Positions 26,360 to 34,926 of a stretch of DNA of 64,000 nt are shown piece after piece; the first letter of the stretch is position 1; each line of letters opens with the position of its first letter. The DNA is from G965229605 sp965229605. Lineage in GTDB: Bacteria > Pseudomonadota > Alphaproteobacteria > CBDDJK01. Both the position numbers and the translations under genes were made by a program. Where the stretch lies: contig OZ245892.1 of NCBI GenBank assembly GCA_965229605.1, positions 1,860,001 through 1,924,000 on the forward strand, written 5' to 3'. Under the pieces are notes generated by a model. The model did no database searches. It worked only from the letters and a program-made list of their open reading frames with translations, and was not told where the DNA came from.

Positions 26360-26378
26360 GAGAATGATTTTCATTGCT
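26360..26378. promoter_or_regulatory. Candidate Fur box upstream of the bfd-like and bfr genes
   Basis: GAGAATGATTTTCATTGC matches 14 of 18 positions of the classic GATAATGATAATCATTAT Fur box, with the two ATGA/TCAT-type half-sites intact. It lies about 65 bp before the Bfd-like start and overlaps a plausible promoter (TTGAGA, then TCTATAGG). Iron-responsive control of iron storage genes is an established theme. Confidence 0.6.
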
Positions 26379-26441
26379 AATTCTATAGGGTGCTTTGCCG
26401 TAAATAGAACAGTAAAAAATCAATCTCAGGGACCATTACCG

Positions 26442-26783
26442 ATGGGAAGAGGCAAAATTCCTGTGATTATATGCAGTTGTAACCTGATTTCCAAAACCGA
26501 GATTGAGGCGGTTATTCTGGGTCTCCTCTCCCGGGACCCTTGGCATTTTATCACACCCGATCTGGTCTATTCTGCCTTGCGTAAACAGGGAAAATGTTGC
26601 GGCTGCTTTCCAGGCGTTTCCCGCATCATCCGTCAAACCACGCACCAGTTCCATCGCACGCTGAATGTGCCAGAAGCAGAAACCCGGCAGTTTCTTCAGC
26701 ACATGGAAGCGAGATATAGAAGCCGCACCCCTGATCCGGCAGCTTCCTATATAGGCAATATGGGTGAAGCGGCATCATATTGA
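26442..26783 (+). CDS. Bacterioferritin-associated ferredoxin-like [2Fe-2S] protein
   Basis: The 113-residue protein has the cysteine layout of a BFD-type [2Fe-2S] domain: Cys11 and Cys13 (IICSCN), then Cys52 and Cys55 (GKCCGCFPG), with an extra Cys53. The spacing between pairs is several residues longer than in E. coli Bfd, and a tail of about 50 residues follows. Bfd reduces the iron core of bacterioferritin to release iron, and the next gene is bacterioferritin, so the context supports the call. I prefer ATG 26442, behind CAGGGA, over an in-frame TTG further upstream near the Fur box. Confidence 0.75.
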   Translation: MGRGKIPVIICSCNLISKTEIEAVILGLLSRDPWHFITPDLVYSALRKQGKCCGCFPGVSRIIRQTTHQFHRTLNVPEAETRQFLQHMEARYRSRTPDPAASYIGNMGEAASY

Positions 26784-26853
26784 TTTAATCTGATCAGTGC
26801 CTATATAAACGGCATATATGATTCCATAGATCATTATTGGCTGGAGAATAGCA

Positions 26854-27336
26854 ATGAAAATAAATGATGCGGTGGTCGAACGCTTGAATGAAGCGCTGTT
26901 TCTGGAACTTGGCGCCGTCAATCAATACTGGCTTCACTATAGATTGCTTGAGGACTGGGGCTTTAAAAAGCTGGCTGACAAAGAGCGTGAAGAAAGCATC
27001 GAGGAAATGAAACACGCCGATATGATCATCGAACGCATCATTTTTCTGGAAGGAATGCCTAATTTACAGACGGTTGCGCCGCTGCGGATCGGACAATCTG
27101 TCCGGGAAGTGCTGGAGTGCGATCTGGCTGGCGAAAAAGACGCCTGGGAAAGCTACAGCAAATCGCGGTCAATCTGCAATGATCAAGGCGATTTTGTGAC
27201 AATGAAAATCTTTGAACAGTTACTCCATGATGAAGAGGAACATATTGATTTTCTTGAAACCCAGCTCTCTTTGATGGATAAAATCGGGGAAGAGAAATAT
27301 GGCCTGCTGAATGCCGCACCAGCTGATAGTGCTTAG
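26854..27336 (+). CDS. bfr: Bacterioferritin
   Basis: Bfr is the 24-subunit haem-containing iron store. The 160-residue four-helix protein has the diiron ligands in the expected places: Glu18 in FLELGAVNQYWLH, then EESIEEMKHADMIIERI, where Met52 is the haem ligand and Glu51 and His54 bind iron, and DLAGEKDAW and HDEEEHIDFLETQ for the second half. FLEGMPNLQ is the family signature between helices. It follows the Bfd-like gene by 70 bp and probably shares its Fur-controlled promoter, although another start site in the gap is possible. GGAG precedes the ATG. Confidence 0.95.
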   Translation: MKINDAVVERLNEALFLELGAVNQYWLHYRLLEDWGFKKLADKEREESIEEMKHADMIIERIIFLEGMPNLQTVAPLRIGQSVREVLECDLAGEKDAWESYSKSRSICNDQGDFVTMKIFEQLLHDEEEHIDFLETQLSLMDKIGEEKYGLLNAAPADSA

Positions 27337-27378
27337 GCTGATAGCACCTGATTACTTATCCTGTATAGAGACAATCGA

Positions 27379-27918
27379 ATGAATATCCTTGCCCTTGCTG
27401 CAACCAATCACAAGAACTCAATCAATCAAAAGCTGCTGGTCTATACGATCTCTGTTTTAAAGCAAAGCAACCCGCAGGCCGAGGTTGAACTCATAAATTG
27501 CAATGATTACGAGCTGCCGTTCTATCGCCAGGATCGCGAAGAAGACCACGGCATCCCGCAAAAAGCCCACGAGCTTTATGCGAAAATTGGCGAGGCCGAT
27601 GCGGTGATCATCTCTTTTGCCGAGCATAACGGCGGCTATACAGCAGTCTATAAGAATTTGTTTGACTGGATGTCGCGTATTGGCGCGAAAGTCTATCAGG
27701 ACAAACCCTATATGATTATGGCAGCCTCACCCGGTGGACGCGGCGGGGCCGGGGTCCTTGAAAGTGTTGAAACAAAAGCCCCCTTTTTCGGGATGGATAT
27801 ACGGGCAAAAGTCTCGGTGCCAAAGTTCCAAGACAATTTTGACTCTGATTCCAACGAAATCACCAATCCTGACATCCAGCAAAACATCAAACAGGCTGTC
27901 TCTGCCCTCCTGCCCTGA
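27379..27918 (+). CDS. NAD(P)H-dependent FMN reductase-family flavoprotein
   Basis: The 179-residue protein has the flavodoxin-like fold of the FMN_red family (ChrR/azoreductase group): MNILALAATNHKNSINQKLL forms the phosphate-binding strand and loop, AEHNGGYTAVYKNLFDWMSR matches the PEYNxSxPxxLKNxxDWxSR signature with His replacing Tyr, and MIMAASPGGRGGAGVLE lies before the C-terminal strand. Members reduce FMN, quinones or metal ions in the cytoplasm. It is 42 bp downstream of bfr, and reduced flavin could help mobilise iron from bacterioferritin, but that link is inference from position. Confidence 0.82.
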   Translation: MNILALAATNHKNSINQKLLVYTISVLKQSNPQAEVELINCNDYELPFYRQDREEDHGIPQKAHELYAKIGEADAVIISFAEHNGGYTAVYKNLFDWMSRIGAKVYQDKPYMIMAASPGGRGGAGVLESVETKAPFFGMDIRAKVSVPKFQDNFDSDSNEITNPDIQQNIKQAVSALLP

Positions 27919-27966
27919 ACCGCCCCGTAAAAAGGGCCTCAGGCTTAACTAGGTCCAACAGCCCCT

Positions 27967-28443
27967 TCAGTTTTTATCGGCGGTGTCGATCCACGGAAGC
28001 GGCAGGACATTTATGCCTTCATCAACCAGGTCTTTGACATCGGCACCGGAGGCTTTGCCATAGATTGATCTGGTTTCGGTTTCGCCATAGTGGATACGCC
28101 GGGCTTCTTCCGGGAATTGCGTGCCGACATCTTCGGAATGGGCCTCGATATGTTGTTTCATGGCCGCGATCATCTGCGGGACCGACAGAGTGCCGCTTTT
28201 GCCAGCGGGAAGCTCTTTTGGCGGGGTATTTTGGGTCAGCTTTTGCACGACTTCCTTTGCCGCCTTTGCCCTGGTTTTGGAAGACGAAACCCGCGGTGAA
28301 GAAAGCCCTTTGGAAATATCAGCGCTTCCGCAATGCGGGCATTGCAAGGCCCCGCTTTTCATCAAGCGATCAAAACTTGCGGCATCCTTGAACAGGCTTT
28401 CAAAATCATGCCCGTTTACGCATTCCAGTGAATAAGAAATCAT
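27967..28443 (-). CDS. DUF1178 family protein
   Basis: This 158-residue protein belongs to a family of unknown function common in proteobacteria. It begins MISYSLECVNGHDFESLFKD, with the typical aromatic and Cys pattern, then ALQCPHCGSADISKGLSSPRV, where Cys8 and a CPHC pair could bind zinc. A Lys/Ala-rich linker follows, then IHYGETETRSIYGKAS, and it ends in EGINVLPLPWIDTADKN, the conserved C-terminal signature. The start ATG 28443 has GGAG about 10 bases upstream; a longer in-frame reading was rejected. It is convergent with the flavin reductase gene. Confidence 0.85.
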   Translation of the reverse strand: MISYSLECVNGHDFESLFKDAASFDRLMKSGALQCPHCGSADISKGLSSPRVSSSKTRAKAAKEVVQKLTQNTPPKELPAGKSGTLSVPQMIAAMKQHIEAHSEDVGTQFPEEARRIHYGETETRSIYGKASGADVKDLVDEGINVLPLPWIDTADKN

Positions 28444-28575
28444 TGAGCATACTCCATTTTCGCCCGCAAGCATCCGCAAGACGAAAGGCTGCAAAACTGC
28501 TTATGCATAATATCTTTCAAGATATAGGGGTTTTCGTTGAAATTCCAACCTTTTTGGAAAACCGCAGGCAGGTCA

Positions 28576-29352
28576 TCAAGCCGGTTTTTCTTCAAAGGCG
28601 ACATCATTGGCGCGGGTATGAAAGCGCAGCCCGCAATCAACGGAAATATCAACGCCGGTCAGGCTTGGCGATTCAATAAGAAATTCAACGGCTTTGGCAA
28701 TATCAAGCGGGGTTGGTCCATGGCCAAGCGGGGTGCGGTGATGCAGCTGCATAAAATCGTCTTGCGGCTGATCGGGGCTTGGCAGAATATAGCCCGGCGA
28801 GATCGCGCACACCCGCACCTTGCTGGCAGCCAGTTCACGCGCCATCAGTTCTGTAGCCATTTTCAACCCGGCTTTGCTGAGCGTATAAGAGAAATAGTCG
28901 GGGGCCGGGTTTGCCAGTTTAAAATCCAGAATATTGATAATCAGAGGTTTTACACCCTGGCTTTTTTGTTGGTTGAGTCTATCGACCATCACCCTGGACA
29001 GGATCACGGGACTGAAAAGATTGGTTTCAAAATGCTGGCGAAGCCCGTCTGCATCAACGCTCTGGCAGGTGTCAAAAGCAAAGGTCGAGGCGGAATTGAT
29101 CAGCACATCCGGGATAATCTTTTCTTTATCCAGAAATTCTGAAAAGCCGCTTTCAATGCGGGCACTGTCGGAAAAGTCCTGTTGATAGACCCAGGACTCC
29201 ACACCTTTTTTCTGGAGATCACTTTGCAAAGACTGCGCGGCAGACAAGCTTTTATGACAATGCAGGATCGGGCTGAATCCGCGTGCAACAAGATGATTGA
29301 CCAGACAGCGACCTAGTCGATGAGCAGCCCCGGTTACCAGACAAATCGGCAT
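28576..29352 (-). CDS. Short-chain dehydrogenase, pteridine reductase/FolM-like
   Basis: The 258-residue SDR begins PICLVTGAAHRLGRCLVNHL, where GAAHRLG is the NADP-binding TGxxxRxG form typical of pteridine reductases and FolM (dihydromonapterin reductase). VLINSASTFAFD is the NNAS-like motif, YFSYTLSKAGL the catalytic YxxxK, and VRVCAISPGYILPS the cofactor loop. It starts 17 bp after the metH stop, with the TAGGGTCAGGACCCTA repeat filling that gap, so it is probably co-transcribed with metH. A folate or pterin reducing role would fit the C1 neighbourhood; the substrate is inference. Confidence 0.8.
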   Translation of the reverse strand: MPICLVTGAAHRLGRCLVNHLVARGFSPILHCHKSLSAAQSLQSDLQKKGVESWVYQQDFSDSARIESGFSEFLDKEKIIPDVLINSASTFAFDTCQSVDADGLRQHFETNLFSPVILSRVMVDRLNQQKSQGVKPLIINILDFKLANPAPDYFSYTLSKAGLKMATELMARELAASKVRVCAISPGYILPSPDQPQDDFMQLHHRTPLGHGPTPLDIAKAVEFLIESPSLTGVDISVDCGLRFHTRANDVAFEEKPA

Positions 29353-29357
29353 GGTTT

Positions 29358-29373
29358 AGGGTCCTGACCCTAG
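29358..29373. repeat. Solo TAGGGTCAGGACCCTA palindromic repeat
   Basis: The 16-bp sequence TAGGGTCCTGACCCTA, inverted around its centre apart from the two middle bases, fills the gap between metH and the SDR gene and supplies the metH stop codon TAG. It equals the outer 14-16 bp of the 275-bp element at 38242-38516. Confidence 0.8.
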
Positions 29374-32300
29374 TCAAGGTTGGCAGCCAGAATACGCCTT
29401 GCCTCGGTCAGTTCAAGCCTGCGGCGGGCGGCATAATCCTCAAGCTGATCCGAGGCAATTTTGCCAATGCCAAAATAGCGGGCATCCGAGTGGCTGAAAT
29501 AATATCCACAGACGGCAGCAGTCGGCAACATGGCATAGCTTTCGGTCAAACAAAGGCCAGCCCGCTTTTCGGCCTCCAAAAGGTCAAACAAAAAAGGTTT
29601 TTCGCTATGATCAGGACAGGCCGGATAGCCGGGGGCGGGCCGAATCCCGCGATATTGCTCCCGGATAAGGTCTTCATTTTCCAGCCCCTCATCAGGCGCA
29701 TACCCCCAGAATTCCTTGCGCACCCGTTCGTGCAAATGTTCGGCAAAAGCCTCTGCCAGCCGGTCAGCAAGCGACTTGAGCAATATGGCCGAATAATCAT
29801 CACCTGCGGCCTCAAATTCAGCAACATGGCGATCAATCCCGTGACCCGCCGTCACCGCAAAAGCCCCCAGATAATCAGCAGGACCGCCTTCTTCTGGCGC
29901 AATAAAATCGGCCAGGCAGAAGTTGGACCGGGGGCCTGATTTCTGCATTTGCTGGCGCAGGAAATGAACATGCCCGATTTCCTGGCTTGCAGTACCATCG
30001 GCATAAAGCACCACATCATCGCCCCGGGACTGGGCGCGCCAAAAGCCAAAAGTGGCCCGCGCCTCCAACCAGTTTTCAGTAATGATTTTCTCCAGCATGG
30101 CCTCGGCATCACGGAAAAGAGCCGTTGCCGCATTGCCATATTTATCATGGGTCAGAATAGCCGGATAGGGGGCTTTCATCTCCCAGGACTGAAAAAAGGG
30201 ACTCCAGTCAATGCGCGACACCAATTTTTCAAGGTCATACTTCTCAAGATGACGCAGACCCAGAAAAGTTGGCTCGGGTGGGGTATAATCACGCCAATCG
30301 GGGGAAAATCGCCGTTCACGCGCCTGCTCCAGCGAAAGCGGTGGACGCCCGCCTCCGGCCTCATGGTTGGTCCTGACAACCGTGTAGTCCTTGTCCAGAT
30401 CATTTAAATAAGCCGGGCGATCTCTTGGATTTAATAACTTACCCACCGTCTGCACGGCACGCGAAGCATCCTTGACATAGACAACCGGCCCCTCATAGGC
30501 CGGATCAATCTTGACCGCCGTATGGGCCTTAGAAGTCGTCGCCCCGCCAATCAACAACGGCAGGTCAAGCTGACGACGCTGCATTTCCGTGGCCACCTGC
30601 ACCATTTCCTCCAGCGAAGGGGTGATCAGGCCCGACAGGCCAATCATATCAGCCTCTGATTCATCTGCCGTATCCAGAATCTTCTGCATAGGGACCATCA
30701 CCCCTAGATCAATCACTTCATAGCCATTGCACTGCAAGACAACACCAACAATATTCTTGCCAATATCATGGACATCGCCTTTGACTGTTGCCATGATCAC
30801 CCGGCCTTTCGGCTTGGTCTGGGCATTTGTCGTCGCTTTTTCAGCCTCCATATAAGGCAAGAGAACCGCCACCGCCTGTTTCATCACCCGCGCCGATTTA
30901 ACCACCTGCGGCAAAAACATCTGACCAGAGCCAAAAAGATCGCCGACAATATTCATCCCGTCCATCAAGGGGCCTTCAATGACCTCAATCGGGCGAGTGG
31001 CGGCCTGGCGCGCAGTCTCGACATCTTCTTCGATATAATCAGAAATCCCGTTAACCAGCGCATGGGAAAGACGCTCCGCCACCGGCTTTTCTCGCCAGGA
31101 AAGATCACGGGTCGCGCCTTTGGCCGTGCTGACAGCCTGATCTGCGACCTCTAAAAGCCGTTCCGCCGCATCCGGGCCTTTGTTCAAAACAACATTTTCA
31201 ACCCGTGTCCGCAGGTTGGCCTCAATATCCGCATAAATACCAATCTGCCCGGCATTGACGATGGCCATATCAAGGCCCGCCTGAATGGCATGGTATAAAA
31301 AGACCGAATGCATGGCCTCCCGCACAGGATTATTGCCGCGAAAAGAAAAGGAAACATTCGAAACCCCGCCAGAGGTATGAATCGCCGGAAATTCCTTTTT
31401 CAAGGTGGCAATCGCCTTGATGAAATCAGCCGCATAGGAATCATGCGCCGCAATACCTGTGGCAACCGGGAAAATATTGCAATCAAAGATCAGATCGGCA
31501 GGTCGCAGCCCGGCATCCTCGGTCAGGACCTTATAGGCCCGGCGGACGATTTCGATCATGCGGGGATAGGAATCAGCCTGCCCGTCCTCGTCAAAGGCCA
31601 TGATCACAATGGCTGCTCCAAGTTTTTGTGCCTCTCTGGCATGGGCAATCAGCACTTCTTCGCCTTCTTTAAGACTCAAAGAATTGACAACGCTGCGCCC
31701 TTGCAAACAGCGCAACCCGGCCCAGAGAATCTCTGGCCGGGAGGAATCAACCATCACCGGCACCCGTGCGATTTCGGGCTCGCTGGCAATCAGGTTTAAA
31801 AAGCGTACCATGGTTGCCTTTCCATCCAGCAAGGCATCATCCATGTTGACATCAATGACTTGCGCCCCGCCCTGAACCTGTCCCCGGGCAATTTCCAGGG
31901 CTTCCGTCCAGTTTTCCTCGCGCACCAGCCGGGCAAACTTTGCGGAGCCCGCGACATTGGTGCGCTCCCCGATATTGACGAAACCAGTGGTTTCATCAAA
32001 GCGCAAAGGCTCCAACCCCGATAATGTCAAAGGATCAAGGCTGGTGCTCTCTGGTTCGGCGATCTGGCGCGGTGGAAGGTCCTGAACAGCCTCTGCCATT
32101 GCTTTGATATGCAAAGGCGTTGTTCCGCAACAGCCGCCAACCAGATTCAACACCCCTTCACGGGCCAATGTCTGAACGATATTGGCCATAAAGTCCGGTG
32201 TTTCATCATAGCCACCAAAGGTATTGGGCAGGCCCGCATTGGGATAAAGGCTAATGCGGCAGGTGGATTTAGCGGCTATTTCGCGGACATACGGGGCGAT

Positions 32301-33071
32301 TTCGGCTGATCCCAGCGCACAGTTAAAGCCGATGGCCAGCGGGTCTGCGTGCAGGATAGAGGCCATAAAGGATTCCGGGGTCTGACCGGATAGAGTCCGC
32401 CCGGAGGCATCGGTGATGGTGCCAGAGATAATAAGCGGCACCCGGAACCCCCATTGTTCAAAGCGGGAAAGAGCCGCATAGATAGCGGCTTTTGCGTTGA
32501 GCGTGTCAAAAACGGTTTCAATCAAGATCAGGTCTGATCCGCCTTCGACCAGGCCGTCCATGGCTTCGCTATAGGCAGTGGCCAACTCATCAAAAGTGAT
32601 ATTGCGATAGCCCGGGTCTGACACATCGGGGGAAATAGAGGCCGTGCGATTGGTTGGCCCGATGGCCCCTGCGACAAATCGTGGGTGGGTTGCGGTTGAA
32701 AATTGATCACAAGCTTGCCGGGCCAGCCGGGCGGCTTCAAAGTTCAATTCATAGGAAAGGTCCTGCGTTCCATAATCGGCCTGGGCAATACGGGTTGAAT
32801 TGAAACTGTTGGTGCCAATGATATCTGATCCGGCTTCAAGAAAAGCGCAGTGAATGTCATAAATTGACTGCGGAGAAGAAAGCGTCAGCAGGTCATTATT
32901 GCCCATCAGCGGCGTTGGATGCGCATGAAAGCGACTGCCACGAAAGTCCTCTTCGCCAAGCTTCAAAGCTTGAATCATCGTACCCATTGCCCCGTCCAGA
33001 AGGACAATGCGTGTATCCAGCGCATGGAAAAGCGCTTGCTGACGAACTTCACGTTCGGGAGGAATATACAT
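29370..33071 (-). CDS. metH: Cobalamin-dependent methionine synthase
   Basis: MetH transfers the methyl of methyl-tetrahydrofolate through cobalamin to homocysteine. All four modules are present in 1233 residues: the homocysteine domain (LLDGAMGTMIQ; GFNCALG and VGGCCGTTP for zinc), the pterin domain (FVNIGERTNVAGSAKF; IDVNMDD), the cobalamin domain with GDVHDIGKNIVGVV carrying the lower-ligand His, and the AdoMet reactivation domain ending with AVCGYYFSHSDARYFGIGKI. Upstream, the 131-bp gap to fhs contains an inverted repeat. The order mttB-fhs-metH-SDR on one strand joins it to one-carbon genes. Its stop codon lies within a short palindromic repeat. Confidence 0.97.
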   Translation of the reverse strand: MYIPPEREVRQQALFHALDTRIVLLDGAMGTMIQALKLGEEDFRGSRFHAHPTPLMGNNDLLTLSSPQSIYDIHCAFLEAGSDIIGTNSFNSTRIAQADYGTQDLSYELNFEAARLARQACDQFSTATHPRFVAGAIGPTNRTASISPDVSDPGYRNITFDELATAYSEAMDGLVEGGSDLILIETVFDTLNAKAAIYAALSRFEQWGFRVPLIISGTITDASGRTLSGQTPESFMASILHADPLAIGFNCALGSAEIAPYVREIAAKSTCRISLYPNAGLPNTFGGYDETPDFMANIVQTLAREGVLNLVGGCCGTTPLHIKAMAEAVQDLPPRQIAEPESTSLDPLTLSGLEPLRFDETTGFVNIGERTNVAGSAKFARLVREENWTEALEIARGQVQGGAQVIDVNMDDALLDGKATMVRFLNLIASEPEIARVPVMVDSSRPEILWAGLRCLQGRSVVNSLSLKEGEEVLIAHAREAQKLGAAIVIMAFDEDGQADSYPRMIEIVRRAYKVLTEDAGLRPADLIFDCNIFPVATGIAAHDSYAADFIKAIATLKKEFPAIHTSGGVSNVSFSFRGNNPVREAMHSVFLYHAIQAGLDMAIVNAGQIGIYADIEANLRTRVENVVLNKGPDAAERLLEVADQAVSTAKGATRDLSWREKPVAERLSHALVNGISDYIEEDVETARQAATRPIEVIEGPLMDGMNIVGDLFGSGQMFLPQVVKSARVMKQAVAVLLPYMEAEKATTNAQTKPKGRVIMATVKGDVHDIGKNIVGVVLQCNGYEVIDLGVMVPMQKILDTADESEADMIGLSGLITPSLEEMVQVATEMQRRQLDLPLLIGGATTSKAHTAVKIDPAYEGPVVYVKDASRAVQTVGKLLNPRDRPAYLNDLDKDYTVVRTNHEAGGGRPPLSLEQARERRFSPDWRDYTPPEPTFLGLRHLEKYDLEKLVSRIDWSPFFQSWEMKAPYPAILTHDKYGNAATALFRDAEAMLEKIITENWLEARATFGFWRAQSRGDDVVLYADGTASQEIGHVHFLRQQMQKSGPRSNFCLADFIAPEEGGPADYLGAFAVTAGHGIDRHVAEFEAAGDDYSAILLKSLADRLAEAFAEHLHERVRKEFWGYAPDEGLENEDLIREQYRGIRPAPGYPACPDHSEKPFLFDLLEAEKRAGLCLTESYAMLPTAAVCGYYFSHSDARYFGIGKIASDQLEDYAARRRLELTEARRILAANLD

Positions 33072-33078
33072 GATTTCT

Positions 33079-33119
33079 CGTGAAAAGATGTTTTGCTTTA
33101 TGCACTATAGTTTTTCACG
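33079..33119. promoter_or_regulatory. Inverted repeat in the metH leader
   Basis: CGTGAAAA (33079-33086) and TTTTCACG (33112-33119) form an 8-bp perfect inverted repeat around 25 bases, just upstream of the metH ATG at 33071. A -10-like TATAGT lies inside it on the metH strand. It may be an operator or an mRNA hairpin hiding the start region. I could not match it to a SAM or cobalamin riboswitch. Confidence 0.4.
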
Positions 33120-33202
33120 CCTGATTTATACAGAAAAATTTTGCGTATAGCCGCTTATGTGAAGAGTCCCCTGTTCAGAGGCAAAACGCCACAATCCTCA
33201 GA

Positions 33203-34870
33203 TCAAAATAGGCCGTCAATTTCGCCATCAGCATTGATGCAAATCGACTCAGCGGCGGGCACACTGGGCAGACCCGGCATGGTCATAATTTCGCCGCAAA
33301 TGGCAACAACAAACCCGGCCCCGGCAGACAGCCGCACTTCACGCACCGGCAGATCATGCCCGCTTGGCGCACCGCGTCTTGTCGGATCGGTGGTGAAGCT
33401 ATATTGCGTCTTGGCCATACAGACCGGCAAATTGCCATAGCCAGCCGCTTCCCAATCAGCCAGTTGCTGGCGGATTTTGGAATCGGCAACCACCGAATCA
33501 GCCCGGTAGATTTCCTTGGCGACTGTTTCGATCTTTTCAAACAGCGGCATTTCGTCTGGATATAACGGTGCATAATTTGCCCCGCCGCCATCAATCATGC
33601 CGACAACATGATTGGCCAGGTCTTCAGTCCCGGCAGACCCTTTCGCCCAGTGATGACAGACAATCGCTTCGCTGCCCTGGCTGCGGACATACTCCTGCAT
33701 AGCCGCAATTTCCGCATCGGTGTCAGAGACAAAGTGATTGATAGCCACTACCGCCGGGACCCCAAATTTCTTGATATTCTCAATATGGCGGCCCAGATTC
33801 GCGCAGCCTTCACGCACCGCAGAGACATTTTCAGCCCCCAGATCACCTTTGGCAACCCCGCCGTTCATTTTCATCGCCCGCACCGTGGCAACAATCACCA
33901 CCGCTTCCGGGCGCAAGCCAGCCTTGCGGCATTTGATATTAAAGAATTTCTCGGCTCCCAGATCAGCCCCGAACCCGGCTTCGGTCACCACATAATCTGC
34001 CATTTTCAAGGCACTGCGGGTGGCAACAACCGAATTACAGCCATGCGCGATATTGGCAAACGGCCCGCCATGGACAAAGGCCGGATTATTTTCAAGCGTT
34101 TGCACCAGATTAGGCTGCAAGGCCTGTTGCAGCAGCACAGTCATCGCGCCGTCTGCCTTGATGTCACGCGCAAAAACTGGCGATTTATCCCGCCGATAGG
34201 CGACAATTATATCGCCAAGCCGACGTTCCAGGTCTTCAAGATCACGGGCCAGACATAGAATCGCCATCACTTCGGAAGCAACCGTGATATCAAACCCGGC
34301 TTCGCGCGGGAAGCCATTGGATATGCCGCCAAGGTTACAGACAATCTGGCGCAAGGCCCGATCATTCATATCCATCACCCGGCGATAGGCGACCCGGCGA
34401 ATATCAATTTCCAGCTTGTTTCCCCAGTAAATATGATTGTCCAGCATCGCCGCCAACAAATTATGAGCACTGGTGATGGCATGAAAATCGCCGGTAAAAT
34501 GCAGATTGATATCTTCCATCGGCACAACCTGGGCATAGCCGCCGCCAGCCGCGCCGCCCTTCATACCAAAACACGGCCCAAGCGAGGCTTCACGAATACA
34601 AATCGCGGCTTTCTTGCCAATCCGGTTTAGCCCGTCGCCCAGACCAACGGTTGTGGTGGTTTTGCCCTCACCTGCCGGAGTCGGGTTGATGGCGGTCACC
34701 AAAATCAGATGTCCGTCCTTGTTGCCTTGCAAGCTTGCAATATGATCAGCCGAGATTTTGGCCTTGTCATGTCCAAAGGGAATAAGATTTTGCGGGGTCA
34801 GTCCCAGCTTGGCGCCAATATCCTGAACAGGCAGTTTTTGTGCTTTACGGGCAATTTCAATATCGGTCAT
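33203..34870 (-). CDS. fhs: Formate-tetrahydrofolate ligase
   Basis: Fhs links formate and tetrahydrofolate with ATP; in methyl-oxidising bacteria it may run in reverse to yield ATP and formate. The 555-residue protein has the P-loop TPAGEGKTTTTVGLGDGL near residue 65, EASLGPCFGMKGGAAGGGYAQV, the substrate region NLHFTGDFHAITSAHNLLAA, and FVHGGPFANIAHGCNSV, all invariant in the family. Length is normal. It starts 56 bp downstream of the second mttB gene and 131 bp upstream of metH on the same strand, a setting that fits folate-linked oxidation of methyl groups. Confidence 0.97.
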   Translation of the reverse strand: MTDIEIARKAQKLPVQDIGAKLGLTPQNLIPFGHDKAKISADHIASLQGNKDGHLILVTAINPTPAGEGKTTTTVGLGDGLNRIGKKAAICIREASLGPCFGMKGGAAGGGYAQVVPMEDINLHFTGDFHAITSAHNLLAAMLDNHIYWGNKLEIDIRRVAYRRVMDMNDRALRQIVCNLGGISNGFPREAGFDITVASEVMAILCLARDLEDLERRLGDIIVAYRRDKSPVFARDIKADGAMTVLLQQALQPNLVQTLENNPAFVHGGPFANIAHGCNSVVATRSALKMADYVVTEAGFGADLGAEKFFNIKCRKAGLRPEAVVIVATVRAMKMNGGVAKGDLGAENVSAVREGCANLGRHIENIKKFGVPAVVAINHFVSDTDAEIAAMQEYVRSQGSEAIVCHHWAKGSAGTEDLANHVVGMIDGGGANYAPLYPDEMPLFEKIETVAKEIYRADSVVADSKIRQQLADWEAAGYGNLPVCMAKTQYSFTTDPTRRGAPSGHDLPVREVRLSAGAGFVVAICGEIMTMPGLPSVPAAESICINADGEIDGLF

Positions 34871-34926
34871 TTAATATCCTTAAAATTCAGAGTGTTGAAG
34901 CTATAAGAGGGAGGAGAAAATAAAGG

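Noticed and set aside
33072..33202. SAM or cobalamin riboswitch upstream of metH
   Set aside because: I could not recognise a B12-box or the conserved cores of SAM-I/II riboswitches in the 131-bp gap; only a simple inverted repeat is present.
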